Shown: positions 14,952 through 23,915 of the stretch, one piece after another
How positions within the stretch are numbered: the stretch's first letter is position 1
Layout of the letters: the number at the start of each line of letters is the position of its first letter
NCBI GenBank assembly: GCA_035937795.1
Contig: DASZHO010000102.1
Coordinates: 1 to 64,000 of the forward strand
Direction: 5' to 3'
DNA from: JAMQPK01 sp035937795
Lineage (GTDB): Bacteria; Acidobacteriota; Vicinamibacteria; Vicinamibacterales; JAMQPK01
DNA length: 64,000 nt
Notes under the pieces: model-generated
Told to the model about the DNA's origin: nothing
Seen by the model: only the letters and a program-made list of their open reading frames with translations
The model's database searches: none
Position numbers and translations under genes: made by a program

Positions 14952-15485
14952 CTACAGTAGTGCTTTGATCTCCTGTTCGAATTTTTCCTTCACCGACATG
15001 CCGACGTGCGCCTTGCAAATCCTGCCATCGCGCCCGATGACGAAGGTCTCCGGCAAGGCCCAGCCGACGCCATAGGGCGTTTTGATGTCATCGCGCCCAT
15101 CGCCCACCAGCATCGGGTAATTCACCTTATATTGCGTCGCAAACGGCTTCAGCTTGGCCATGGAGTCGTCTACTGATACACCGATCACGGTCAGGCCCTT
15201 CGGGCCGTACTTCGACTGAAACTCGACAAACCATGGGATTTCCACTTTGCACGGCGGGCACCAGGTGGCCCAGAAGTCGAGCACGATCACTTTGCCCTTC
15301 TGCGATGCCAGGTCAAAGTCCTTCCCAGTGGAGTCTTTCAGGACGAAATTCAAATTTGCGACCTTGGGCTGCGTATCGCACAGCGTCGCGTCTGACGCCT
15401 CCATCGAGTACGGCAACGGCACGGTGACAACGAGCAGCGCCGGGATGCCGAGGACAGCCAGCCAGACCCAGAGTTTGCGCATCAT
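14952..15485 (-). CDS. TlpA-family thiol-disulfide oxidoreductase
   Basis: A 177-residue membrane-anchored thioredoxin-fold protein. An uncleaved signal anchor (WVWLAVLGIPALLVVTV) is followed by a TlpA/ResA domain with the active site WCPPC (Cys76, Cys79), preceded by VIVLDFWAT, and the cis-proline region LPETFVIGRDG. Such proteins reduce disulfides in apocytochromes or other periplasmic proteins. It starts one base after the stop codon of the anti-sigma factor gene, so it is translationally linked to it and probably a target of the ECF sigma circuit. Confidence 0.92.
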   Translation of the reverse strand: MMRKLWVWLAVLGIPALLVVTVPLPYSMEASDATLCDTQPKVANLNFVLKDSTGKDFDLASQKGKVIVLDFWATWCPPCKVEIPWFVEFQSKYGPKGLTVIGVSVDDSMAKLKPFATQYKVNYPMLVGDGRDDIKTPYGVGWALPETFVIGRDGRICKAHVGMSVKEKFEQEIKALL

Positions 15486-16226
15486 TTACAGTCCCTCGTT
15501 CAGGTCCGCGGCGAGATGTTCGAGCACGGCGTTGGATTCACGGCCCAGCAGGACGTAGGTCGATCCAGCCTTCGACCACATCACCGCGTCATGGCCAAAG
15601 GCCCCGGTTGAAGCGGGCGCGTGCGTGATGTCGTGGAGCACGTACAGCGAAAGCGGCCGGCCCTGATGGCGGTACATCACGTGCACCGCGGGCCCCTCGC
15701 CGCAGAAACACTGGCGCACGTCTACGAGCTCGAGGCCGTCGGCCGGCGGTGTCTGCGGAAGGCGGAGGCGCCAGCCGTGAGCGTGCTCGAACTCAACGGC
15801 CGCCTCTTTCGCGTCGATCGGATCGCGGGAGGCGTGAAGCGCGAAGCATTTCGCGTGGTCCAGGGTCAGTTGCGCCGCGAGGACCGTGGGGGAAAACCGC
15901 GTGAGCGCGTACACGGAAACGCCGCCCCCGACGATCACGAGGACGGCGACAAGTGACAGGGCTGAAATTGAATACGTGGAAGTGATTCGGCCTATCGGGG
16001 TGGCGGCTTTGCGGCAGCGCTTGCGGAGATATTCCGGCGCGCAGGGCCGGCACATGCGCGACCGCAGGGTCTCGCGCGCGGCGGCTTCGGCCTCCGCACG
16101 CCGCCGACAAGGCGGACACGCGGACAAATGGGCGTCGACGACGGCGCGCTCACCGGCGGTCGCTTCCCCGTCGACGTAAGGCGTCACGAGGGCATCAATC
16201 TCGCGGCAGCTCGGCATGTTCAGCAC
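15486..16226 (-). CDS. Transmembrane anti-sigma factor with zinc-finger domain
   Basis: A 246-residue anti-sigma factor. The cytoplasmic ZAS-like domain shows His33, Cys37 and Cys40 (HLSACPPC). One transmembrane helix follows (ALSLVAVLVIVGGGVSVYAL, about 88-107), then a periplasmic domain. That domain contains cysteines in HAKCFALH and QCFCGEGP. With a TlpA oxidoreductase encoded next, these may sense periplasmic thiol or metal state, which is inference. The gene is 3 bp from the sigma gene upstream. The function, holding the ECF sigma factor inactive until a signal arrives, is family knowledge. Confidence 0.88.
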   Translation of the reverse strand: MLNMPSCREIDALVTPYVDGEATAGERAVVDAHLSACPPCRRRAEAEAAARETLRSRMCRPCAPEYLRKRCRKAATPIGRITSTYSISALSLVAVLVIVGGGVSVYALTRFSPTVLAAQLTLDHAKCFALHASRDPIDAKEAAVEFEHAHGWRLRLPQTPPADGLELVDVRQCFCGEGPAVHVMYRHQGRPLSLYVLHDITHAPASTGAFGHDAVMWSKAGSTYVLLGRESNAVLEHLAADLNEGL

Positions 16227-16229
16227 TGC

Positions 16230-16847
16230 TTAAGACGAGACTTTCTGCGCTCTGGATTCATTCAGTTTCTCATACAGCATACGCCGGGCCCGGGAGATCC
16301 TGGACATGACGGTACCAATGGGAATTCCCAGCATTTCGGCGATTTCGGCGTACGAAAATTCGTCCACGTCGCGCGCCCAGACGGCCTCGCGGAAGGCTTC
16401 GGGCAGCGAATCGAGCGCCGCCTGAAGGTCGGCGTCGAGCGTTTCCCGCAGCAACCGCTGCTCGGGGCCCTCGGCAGGGTCGGCCGGCGAGGCCAGCTCC
16501 ACGCGGCCGCTGTCTACTTCGACCGGATCCCGGCCGCTGTCGCGCCGCGCATTGCGATGCGCGTTATACAGAATGGTAAACATCCACGCCTTCAGGTTCG
16601 AGCCAGGCTTGAACTGTTTCGCAGAGCGAAAGGCTCTTACGTAGGTTTCCTGGACGAGGTCTTCCGCGTCGGCGGCGTTGCGGGTAAGCCGCAGCGCGGC
16701 GCCATACAGGTCGTCGAGGTAGCCCAGCGCCTCGGCCTCGAACTCCGGCCGCTGAAAAATGGCCAACGGCTGAGTATAGTTTGGGCCCGGCGAAGTGAGG
16801 GAATTGTCCTCCGGACGCGGCAACCGGCTGTGTCCAGACCAGGGCAC
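16230..16847 (-). CDS. ECF-type RNA polymerase sigma factor
   Basis: A 205-residue sigma-70 family ECF factor. Region 2 is seen in DDLYGAALRLTRNAADAEDLVQETYVRAF and ends in the -10-binding FKPGSNLKAWMFTIL segment; region 4 is seen in LPEAFREAVWARDVDEFSYAEIAEMLGIPIGTVMSRISRARRML, a helix-turn-helix that reads -35 sequences. A variable N-terminus of about 30 residues precedes region 2. It stands first in an operon with its anti-sigma factor and TlpA. I could not identify its own promoter motif by eye. Confidence 0.93.
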   Translation of the reverse strand: MPWSGHSRLPRPEDNSLTSPGPNYTQPLAIFQRPEFEAEALGYLDDLYGAALRLTRNAADAEDLVQETYVRAFRSAKQFKPGSNLKAWMFTILYNAHRNARRDSGRDPVEVDSGRVELASPADPAEGPEQRLLRETLDADLQAALDSLPEAFREAVWARDVDEFSYAEIAEMLGIPIGTVMSRISRARRMLYEKLNESRAQKVSS

Positions 16848-16947
16848 GCCGCGCGGCGGTCACGCGCTGAGATTGCCTAAACCAGGCAAAAGGGTGAGCT
16901 GCGCATGGTATGGCTCTTGCTCCACGCGTCCGTTGCGAGACCCGATA

Positions 16948-16979
16948 CGATCACGGTAAGATCCGATCACGGCAAGATC
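16948..16979. repeat. 16-bp tandem repeat upstream of the protease/barrel gene
   Basis: CGATCACGGTAAGATC (16948-16963) is followed directly by CGATCACGGCAAGATC (16964-16979), one mismatch. It lies 41 bp before ATG 17021 and could be a two-site operator. A GAGGTGA ribosome-binding site (17010-17016 region) precedes the ATG. Confidence 0.8.
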
Positions 16980-17020
16980 GACTTGCTCCGGTGGCCAACA
17001 ATTCTCGATGAGGTGATCCC

Positions 17021-20000
17021 ATGCGCATGCGCGTTACGCGCAGTGCCTCCGTCTGTTTGATCGCTGCCGCTGCGTTTGTGGTGGCGACCGCCGGCGAGTT
17101 GAACGCGCAGTCGACCTTCGCGCCGTACTACGGCAAGAACCAGATCCACTACGACAAATTCGACTGGCACATCTACAAGACCGATCACTTCGAGATCTAC
17201 TACTACCCGCAAATCCAGGAGCACCTGGCGCGGGTGGCGAGCTACGCCGAAAGCGCGTACCAGCACGTGAGCTCCGATTTGCGGCACGACCTGGCGCAGC
17301 GCGTACCGCTCATCATCTTCAAGACGCACAGCGAGTTCGAACAGGAGAACGTCGACCCCGGCGCCGCGCAGGAAGGCGTGGCGGCGTTCGCCGAGGGCGA
17401 CAGAAACCGGATGCTGCTGCCGATCGACGCGCCGTCGGACCAGCTCTACGGGTTGATCACGCACGAGCTGACGCACGTTTTCCAATACGACATCATCCCC
17501 ACCTCGCTCATCCGGCGGAACATTCCGCTGTGGGTGAACGAAGGCGGCGCCGAGTACGAGCGCGGGATCTGGGATCCGCTCGATCTGATGATGATTCGGG
17601 ATGCGGCGGTCGCCGACATCATCCCGAAGATGACCCAGACCGACGCCTATGGCGACTCCATGAACCCCCGGCTGGTGCCCTACGACCTGGGCCACGCGGT
17701 CTACGATTTCATCGAGGCACGCTGGGGTAAAGAGGGCGTCCGGCAGTTCCTGTTCTCGCTGCGCAAGAGCGCCATCGGGGGCGGCTCGAGCGCCTACGAG
17801 GAAGCGTTCCAGATGCAGCCGCGCGAATTCGATCAACAGTTCGAGAAATATCTGAAGGATCGCTTCAAGGCGTTCCGCGACAAGGAGCGGCCCGTGGACT
17901 ACGGGCAGGATCTGTCGCCCAACGAAGACAAGACACAATACTCGCAGGCGCTGTCGATCGAGCCGTCTCCCTCCGGCGACCTGATTGCGCTGGTGACCGC
18001 CAACCGGCACGACGAGGAATACGACATCATTCTCGTCTCATCGAAAGACGGCAGCGTCGTCCGCAACTTGACCCCGGGCTTCGACAAAGACCTCGGGTTC
18101 GAGCACATCGCGATCCCTGACATGTGGGTCCAGGTCCCCTGGTTGTCGTGGTCGCCGGTCGGCGACCGTCTGGCGTACTTCGTCCGCAACGAGAAATACC
18201 GCACGCTCATCATCCAGAACATCCTGAACGGGCACATCGAGCGCCGCATCAACATGACGACGGTCGACGAGCCGAGCTCGCCGAATGTCTCGCCCGACGG
18301 CCGCACCGTCGTCTTCAGCGCGCTGCGCAACGCGACCGCCGATATTTACAGCCTCGATCTGAACAGCCAGCAGGTGACGAACCTCACGAACGACGCATTT
18401 GCCGATTACTCGCCGGCATATTCGCCGGATGGAAAGTTCGTGGTCTATCTGGCCCGCATCAGCGGATCGTACAAGCTGTTCCGCGTGGACCTCGACACCG
18501 GCAAGAAGACGCAGCTCACCTTCGGCACGCAGGATGAAGGGGGCGCGAAGTTTCTCGATCAGGACACCCTGGTGTTTCCGTCCACGGCAACCGATCCGGC
18601 GGTTCCTCTCACGCCCGATGTGGCGCGCAACGGCAACATCTTCAACCTGTGGACGCTGAACTTGAAGAACGGCGAGCTGAAGCAATATACGGACACGCTC
18701 GGCGGCGTCGTCAATCCGGTCGTACTGTCCAAGACCGGAAGCGAACCAAGGCTCGCGTTCGTGACGTACTACAAAGGCGACTACAGCGTCCATGCGTTCG
18801 ACCTGAAGGAGCCGATGAAAACCGTGGCGTCGGCCGACTTCGGCGCGCCCGGACCGATCGTGGACTTCCAGGCGCCGCTGCAGCACACGCTGGTGGCGGA
18901 GAACATGCACAAGAAGGGGACGTTCGAGAAGATGTACCTGAACGGACGCCCGCCTGTGAACGTGGGGGTCACGAGCGGCGGCGACATCTTCGGCGGCTCG
19001 CAGGTGTCGTTCTCGGATGTGCTCGGCGACCAGCAGTTCAGTCTTTACGCCTCGTCCGTTCAGCAATACAAAACGCTGTCGTTTTCGTACCTGAACCTGT
19101 CGCGGCGGTTCCAGTACGCGGTGCAAGGCTATTCGCAGACGCTGTTCTACTACCCACAGCTGTCCGGCTTGTACGACCCGGCGCTCACGCCATTCCTCAG
19201 CCGATCCGACGCGCTGGCGACGCAAACCGTGCGCGGCGGATCGATCTTCGGCATCTATCCGTTCAGCCACTTTCGCCGCGTGGAGCTGTCGGGCGGCTTC
19301 CTGCAATACAACGAGCAGTACAACGATCCGTACCTGCAGCAGGCGGCCCAGCAGTATCAGCAGCAGCAGTTCGGGACGACGCAGCTGTTCCGCAACGGCT
19401 CGTCGATGCCGCTAGGCCTGTCGTTCATTCAGGAAACGACGGTGTTCCGCGAATACGGACCGTTATCCGGCAGCACGATGCGCCTGTCGTACGACGCAGC
19501 CCCGAAAATCGCGAAGTTCCTCTCCAACCAGACAGGCGACGTGGACGCCCGGAAATACATCCGGCTCGCGGCGAACGGCGTGTTTGCCGTGCGTGCGCGC
19601 GTCTTCAGAAGCTGGGGAGCTGCGCCGAACTACACGTTCTTCGGTGGCAACTCGGAGATGCGCGGATACAACTATAACGAGTTCGTCGGCCACAAGGCGT
19701 TCTACACGAACGCCGAGCTTCGTTTCCCGCTCGTGAACGCGATGGCGACGCCGCTCGGCGTGGTCGGCGGCATCCGGGGCATCTTCTACTTCAACCTCGG
19801 CGGCGCCGGGCTTGCCACTCAGCCGTTCACGATCTACTCGCGCAGCAACCAGACCATCCCCTTTCAGACCAGCGCCACATCGACAACCAATTACAACATC
19901 TCCGGCTTCCGGTTGGTGGACAGCCGGGCGTCATATGGGATCGGACTGGAAACGTTCGCGCTGGGGTTCCCGGTTCACTTCGATTGGTCCTACCGCACGC

Positions 20001-20101
20001 TGTTCAACAAGGGGTGGGAAGACTATCTGTTCTCCGCCCAGGGCGGGAGCGCCGCGTTCCGCAAGGTACACTTTGGCGTCTGGATTGGCTACGATTTCTA
20101 A
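17021..20101 (+). CDS. Peptidase MA / PD40 beta-propeller / outer-membrane barrel fusion
   Basis: A 1026-residue exported protein. After a signal peptide (cleavage near LNAQ) comes a peptidase-MA-like gluzincin domain with HELTH (148-152) and the third ligand in WVNEGGAEY (Glu174). The middle, about 310-640, contains repeated PD40/TolB-like propeller blades (for example SPNVSPDGRTVVF and SPAYSPDGKFVVY). From about 680 to the end aromatic beta-strand repeats and a terminal FGVWIGYDF (ending in Phe) indicate a BamA/D15-type outer-membrane barrel. All three parts are in one frame with no break. The role is unknown: a surface protease tethered by its own barrel is the simplest reading. It is divergent from the ECF sigma gene. 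Confidence 0.88.
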   Translation: MRMRVTRSASVCLIAAAAFVVATAGELNAQSTFAPYYGKNQIHYDKFDWHIYKTDHFEIYYYPQIQEHLARVASYAESAYQHVSSDLRHDLAQRVPLIIFKTHSEFEQENVDPGAAQEGVAAFAEGDRNRMLLPIDAPSDQLYGLITHELTHVFQYDIIPTSLIRRNIPLWVNEGGAEYERGIWDPLDLMMIRDAAVADIIPKMTQTDAYGDSMNPRLVPYDLGHAVYDFIEARWGKEGVRQFLFSLRKSAIGGGSSAYEEAFQMQPREFDQQFEKYLKDRFKAFRDKERPVDYGQDLSPNEDKTQYSQALSIEPSPSGDLIALVTANRHDEEYDIILVSSKDGSVVRNLTPGFDKDLGFEHIAIPDMWVQVPWLSWSPVGDRLAYFVRNEKYRTLIIQNILNGHIERRINMTTVDEPSSPNVSPDGRTVVFSALRNATADIYSLDLNSQQVTNLTNDAFADYSPAYSPDGKFVVYLARISGSYKLFRVDLDTGKKTQLTFGTQDEGGAKFLDQDTLVFPSTATDPAVPLTPDVARNGNIFNLWTLNLKNGELKQYTDTLGGVVNPVVLSKTGSEPRLAFVTYYKGDYSVHAFDLKEPMKTVASADFGAPGPIVDFQAPLQHTLVAENMHKKGTFEKMYLNGRPPVNVGVTSGGDIFGGSQVSFSDVLGDQQFSLYASSVQQYKTLSFSYLNLSRRFQYAVQGYSQTLFYYPQLSGLYDPALTPFLSRSDALATQTVRGGSIFGIYPFSHFRRVELSGGFLQYNEQYNDPYLQQAAQQYQQQQFGTTQLFRNGSSMPLGLSFIQETTVFREYGPLSGSTMRLSYDAAPKIAKFLSNQTGDVDARKYIRLAANGVFAVRARVFRSWGAAPNYTFFGGNSEMRGYNYNEFVGHKAFYTNAELRFPLVNAMATPLGVVGGIRGIFYFNLGGAGLATQPFTIYSRSNQTIPFQTSATSTTNYNISGFRLVDSRASYGIGLETFALGFPVHFDWSYRTLFNKGWEDYLFSAQGGSAAFRKVHFGVWIGYDF

Positions 20102-20107
20102 GTAAGT

Positions 20108-20175
20108 TAAGAAGTAAGAAGTTAAGAAGTAGGAAGTTTTGAAGTAGGAAGTGAAGCTCATTTACTTCCTACTTT
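20108..20175 (+). repeat. Heptamer/octamer array D and hairpin
   Basis: Six units of mixed 7 and 8 bp (TAAGAAGT, AAGAAGT, AGGAAGT, TTTGAAGT) run from 20108 to 20152, just after the stop codon of the barrel gene. The last twelve bases (20141-20152) pair with ACTTCCTACTTT at 20164-20175 with one mismatch around an 11-nt loop. The hairpin may end transcription; no long T-run follows. Confidence 0.8.
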
Positions 20176-20202
20176 CTCCTTCTTGCGTTCATACTTAGCT
20201 CG

Positions 20203-20438
20203 ATGCCTCCGGCGTGTGCCCGCATCGTCTCCCTTCTCTCCGACTACCTGGACGGCCGCTTGTCCCCGGATGTCCACGCAGACCTCGAACACCATTTGTC
20301 CGGCTGCCCCAAGTGCACGGCCTTTGTCGGCACGTTTCGCTCCACGGTCTCGCTGCTCCGGTCGCTCGAAGACAAGGATCTGCCAGAAGAGCTGCGGCTA
20401 AGAGTGCGGGCGTTCCTCGACGACCATTCCCGAGGCTG

Positions 20439-20439
<1 letters not shown>
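20203..20439 (+). CDS. Small zinc-finger (anti-sigma-like) protein
   Basis: A 78-residue protein with the zf-HC2/ZAS pattern: CARIVSLLSDYLDGRLS, then HADLEHHLSGCPKCTAFV containing His-x3-Cys-x2-Cys. It has no transmembrane segment, so it would be a soluble anti-sigma-like or zinc-binding regulator. No sigma gene adjoins it; the ECF factor at 16230 is the nearest. Its stop overlaps the thioesterase start (TGATG), so they are coupled. The start at 20203 has weak upstream signals. Confidence 0.75.
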
Positions 20440-20972
<533 letters not shown>

Positions 20973-20975
20973 CGG

Positions 20976-22514
20976 TTAGTTGGCGATGCGTCCGGCGCTA
21001 CGGCCGCGGCGCTGGAGCTGGACGACGCTCTTGTCGAGGTTGATGGCGACGCGGTAGTCGCTCAGGAATCTGTAGCCGACGATGCCGCCCAGACGGAAGC
21101 CCAGGAGCACACTGGGTGCCCGCAGGTTCAGCACGACGACCGAGTAGTTGTCGTAGTGAATCTTCGGGCTGAACGACAGGTCCACTCCGGGCAGCAGAAA
21201 CGCGTCGCGGTCCCAGCCGGAGGCACCGTAGACTTTCAGCGGAATCTGCTTGGTCTCGCCCCGGTCGAGCCCGCTGGCCGTGTCGGTGCTGATCGAGATC
21301 ACCTGGCCGCCGGTATCGAGGATGAAGCTCGCCGACCCGCCATCGACCCGGCCGGGCACCATCGCGAGCCGGTGCAACCGCAGCGGCAACTCCACGTCCG
21401 CCACTTCGGTCGGCAGATCCGGTCCCATCAAGAGCTGCTGGCGGTCATAGTCGATCACAACCGACAAGCCCAGCGCCAATGGCGAGAAACTCTCCATCTC
21501 GCGCGTGGGGAGGCCGTGCAGCGGAGGGTTCTTGATGATCGAGGGCACGTTGTGCACCCTCAGGGAGCCGATCTCGAGATCGTCGAGCCGCGTCAGCTCG
21601 AGCTCGCGCACGCCCAGGTCCCCCACGCCGGCGCTCAAAATATTGACGATCGAATGAATCCCCAGCCGCGCGGCGGTCTCGCGTGAAATGACGGTCTGCT
21701 CGGCTCCCGTGTCGAGCACGAAATCCATCTGCGGTCCCTTGTTCACCTTGCCGCGCACGATCACCTTTTCGTTCACAACGCGGAACGGTATCGTGTGGAG
21801 CTTGCCGACCGACGCGGGATCGATTTGCAGCGGCACCTTGCCGCCGAACCCACGAAGGAACCGCACCTCGGCGCGCGCCCACGCGGCCTTCGCGCTGCGA
21901 TCCTTGTTGGGAAGCAGGTTGATGTAACTCGAGAACGCGTTGGCCGCCTCTTCATAGCGGTGCAGCTTTTCGTATATCGAGCCCACGGTGTGATGGATCT
22001 CGGCGTCCCTCGGCGACAAGTTCAGGGCGGCCTGCGCGGTGTCGAGCGCCTGGCTGAGCTTGTTACGCGCGGCGAGGCTACGGGCCATGCCGTGGAGCGC
22101 GCGCGGGTTGCCCGGCGCCAGCGCGAGCGCGTCTTGAAATGCCTTCTCGGATTCTTCGAACCGGCCGACCGCCCAGAGCGAATCGCCGTAGAGCGAGACC
22201 GCGTCGGAGTCGTGCGAAGCGCTGCGTATCAGAATTTGCGCATCGTCGTACGCGTGCGAGAAATCCCCCAGGCGCAATGCCGAGGTGACCGACCCTCGCA
22301 GCGCCTCGCGGCGCACCCGCGGATCCTCGGCCGTCTTCATCTGCTCGAACGCGTCGAACGCCTCGATATAGCGCCCGTCGTTGAACAGGAGCTTCGCCAT
22401 CTGGAGCTGAATCTCTGCGGCGTCAGGTGAGATTGCCGACGTGACGGGCGACAAAGACAGGCAGGCCGCCAGAACGACAGCAACAAGCGCGACCGGCTTC
22501 AGAACTGAAGGCAT
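20976..22514 (-). CDS. TPR / retropepsin-like aspartic protease
   Basis: A 512-residue exported protein. A signal peptide with a possible lipobox-like AAC is followed by tetratricopeptide repeats (about 35-200; e.g. GRFEESEKAFQDALALAPGN). Then come two retropepsin-like halves, each with the catalytic DTG: VLDTGAEQTVIS (268-270) and ILDTGGQVISIS (400-402). Two DTG copies in one chain would allow an intramolecular active site, as in pepsin, unlike dimeric retropepsins. Bacterial members of this type are little studied. A strong AGAGGGG ribosome-binding site precedes the ATG, and a 16-bp tandem repeat lies just upstream. Confidence 0.86.
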   Translation of the reverse strand: MPSVLKPVALVAVVLAACLSLSPVTSAISPDAAEIQLQMAKLLFNDGRYIEAFDAFEQMKTAEDPRVRREALRGSVTSALRLGDFSHAYDDAQILIRSASHDSDAVSLYGDSLWAVGRFEESEKAFQDALALAPGNPRALHGMARSLAARNKLSQALDTAQAALNLSPRDAEIHHTVGSIYEKLHRYEEAANAFSSYINLLPNKDRSAKAAWARAEVRFLRGFGGKVPLQIDPASVGKLHTIPFRVVNEKVIVRGKVNKGPQMDFVLDTGAEQTVISRETAARLGIHSIVNILSAGVGDLGVRELELTRLDDLEIGSLRVHNVPSIIKNPPLHGLPTREMESFSPLALGLSVVIDYDRQQLLMGPDLPTEVADVELPLRLHRLAMVPGRVDGGSASFILDTGGQVISISTDTASGLDRGETKQIPLKVYGASGWDRDAFLLPGVDLSFSPKIHYDNYSVVVLNLRAPSVLLGFRLGGIVGYRFLSDYRVAINLDKSVVQLQRRGRSAGRIAN

Positions 22515-22525
22515 GGCCCCTCTTT

Positions 22526-22557
22526 GTTCAGACCACCGAAAGTTCAGACGACCGAAA
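22526..22557. repeat. 16-bp tandem repeat upstream of the TPR-protease gene
   Basis: GTTCAGACCACCGAAA is followed by GTTCAGACGACCGAAA (one mismatch). It stands directly upstream of the ribosome-binding site of the minus-strand gene at 22514, overlapping the likely promoter. It may be an operator pair. Confidence 0.8.
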
Positions 22558-22638
22558 AGCTAATAGCGAAAGAGTCCCTTGGATTGTAGGAGGCCAAAGG
22601 GATAGGACGCAAGGCTTTTAGTGCGCGCCGGCGCGGCT

Positions 22639-23100
22639 TCAGTGCGTGTATTGCTCGATGGGAACGCCGTCGTACATTTCGTCGATCCGGAGGATTTGGG
22701 ATTCCCGGCTGTAGGTACCCAATTCGTAATCCTCGCTCATGATGAGCGCCTTAATCGGCTTGGTTGGGCACACTTCCGAGCAGAGGCCGCAGAAACTGCA
22801 GCGCGACAGGTTGAAATCGAAATAGTCGAGAATCTTGATTTTCTGCCCCGCCTCGCGATGGCCGCCGAGGGCAATCAGGTCGTCGGGGCAGGCTTTGGCG
22901 CACTGGTCGCACACGATACAGGTGGCCGCGCCCGACTCCGGCTCGACTTGCAGCCGCAGCACGCCGCGAAAACGCGGGGCCACGGGCCGCCGCTCGGCAG
23001 GATACTGAAAGGTGAACGCGGGCTGAGGCGTGTACTTCAACGTCAGCCACAGGCCCTTCAGCAGGTCGACGAGAAAAATGGTTCGAAAAAGTTTTTTCAT
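22639..23100 (-). CDS. nuoI: NADH-quinone oxidoreductase subunit I
   Basis: A 153-residue NuoI, the complex I subunit carrying clusters N6a and N6b. The two 4Fe-4S motifs are CIVCDQCAKACP and CSFCGLCSEVCP. The N-terminus (FLVDLLKGLWLTLKYT) is the usual amphipathic membrane-touching helix. Length is slightly short but typical for many phyla. The ATG at 23100 is chosen as it gives the standard start; the longer frame overlaps nuoB. It follows nuoB by 8 bp in the same direction. The other complex I genes are not in the window. Confidence 0.93.
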   Translation of the reverse strand: MKKLFRTIFLVDLLKGLWLTLKYTPQPAFTFQYPAERRPVAPRFRGVLRLQVEPESGAATCIVCDQCAKACPDDLIALGGHREAGQKIKILDYFDFNLSRCSFCGLCSEVCPTKPIKALIMSEDYELGTYSRESQILRIDEMYDGVPIEQYTH

Positions 23101-23108
23101 TGATCGGA

Positions 23109-23636
23109 TCAGCCAACCAGTATCGGCTCGGTGTCGCCGACGTGAATCACGCGTTCCTTGCGCAAGACGGTGTTTTCCTTGCGAATCTTGTCCTGCAATC
23201 GCATCAGCCCGTAAAGCAGCGCCTCGGGCCGGGGCGGGCACCCCGACACGTACACGTCAACCGGGACGATCTTGTCGACGCCCTGGAGCACGCTGTAAGT
23301 CGGAAAGGGGCCGCCGGCGTTCGAGCAGCTGCCCATCGAAATCACCCATTTCGGCTCGGGCATCTGGTCGTAGAGCCGCCGCAGCACCGGCGCCATTTTC
23401 TTGGTGACGGTGCCGGCCACAATCAACAGGTCCGACTGGCGCGGCGAGGCGCGGAACACCTCGGCGCCGAATCGCGCGATGTCGAACCGCGAGGCGGAAG
23501 CCGCCATCATCTCGATCGCGCAGCAGGCCAACCCGAACCCCATCGGCCAGAGGGAATTCTGGCGCGCCCAGTTCAGCACCTTGTCGACGTTGGTCGTGAT
23601 GAAGTTGTCTTCGAACTTGTGGTCAATGAGGCCCAT
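23109..23636 (-). CDS. nuoB: NADH-quinone oxidoreductase subunit B
   Basis: A 175-residue NuoB, which holds cluster N2 at the quinone site of complex I. Conserved cysteines are in GLACCAIEMM (tandem pair), GSCSNAGGPF and SGCPPRPEALL. The length and the N-terminal NSLWPMGFGLACC block are standard. It lies between ferredoxin and nuoI genes, all on the minus strand. Normally nuoB is followed by nuoC and nuoD; here only nuoI follows, so the complex I genes are dispersed or this is an accessory set. Confidence 0.95.
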   Translation of the reverse strand: MGLIDHKFEDNFITTNVDKVLNWARQNSLWPMGFGLACCAIEMMAASASRFDIARFGAEVFRASPRQSDLLIVAGTVTKKMAPVLRRLYDQMPEPKWVISMGSCSNAGGPFPTYSVLQGVDKIVPVDVYVSGCPPRPEALLYGLMRLQDKIRKENTVLRKERVIHVGDTEPILVG

Positions 23637-23654
23637 GAAATCCTTGTCTTAATC

Positions 23655-23915
23655 TTATCGTTGATAGTAATTCGCGTTCAAATTGATGAAAGCGGCCCAC
23701 TCATTGGGCGTTTCATCCAGCGAGAAGATGGCCGCGACCGGGCACGCCGGCACGCACGCGCCGCAGTCGATGCACTCATCGGGGTGAATGTACAACATCT
23801 CGGCGGTTTCAAACGCCGGCTCGTCTTTGCGAGGGTGGATGCAATCGACCGGGCAGACGTCGACGCAGGCGGTGTCCTTGATGCCCACGCACGGCTCGCA
23901 AATGATATACGCCAC
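23655..23915 (-). CDS. Ferredoxin with 4Fe-4S clusters
   Basis: An 86-residue bacterial-type ferredoxin. The N-terminal part (CVGIKDTACVDVCPVDCI) and a second motif (CIDCGACVPACPV) suggest a 3Fe/7Fe- or 8Fe-type protein like FdxA. It would serve as a soluble low-potential electron carrier. The start is taken as GTG 23915 because a TATAAT box stands 7 nt upstream and no Shine-Dalgarno sequence is present; the transcript would then be leaderless. It precedes nuoB by 18 bp, so the three iron-sulfur genes form a single operon. Confidence 0.9.
   Translation of the reverse strand: MAYIICEPCVGIKDTACVDVCPVDCIHPRKDEPAFETAEMLYIHPDECIDCGACVPACPVAAIFSLDETPNEWAAFINLNANYYQR

Noticed and set aside
18038..19306. 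422-residue minus-strand frame inside the protease/barrel gene
   Set aside because: No start context, no domain, and it lies in the mirror frame of a strong gene.
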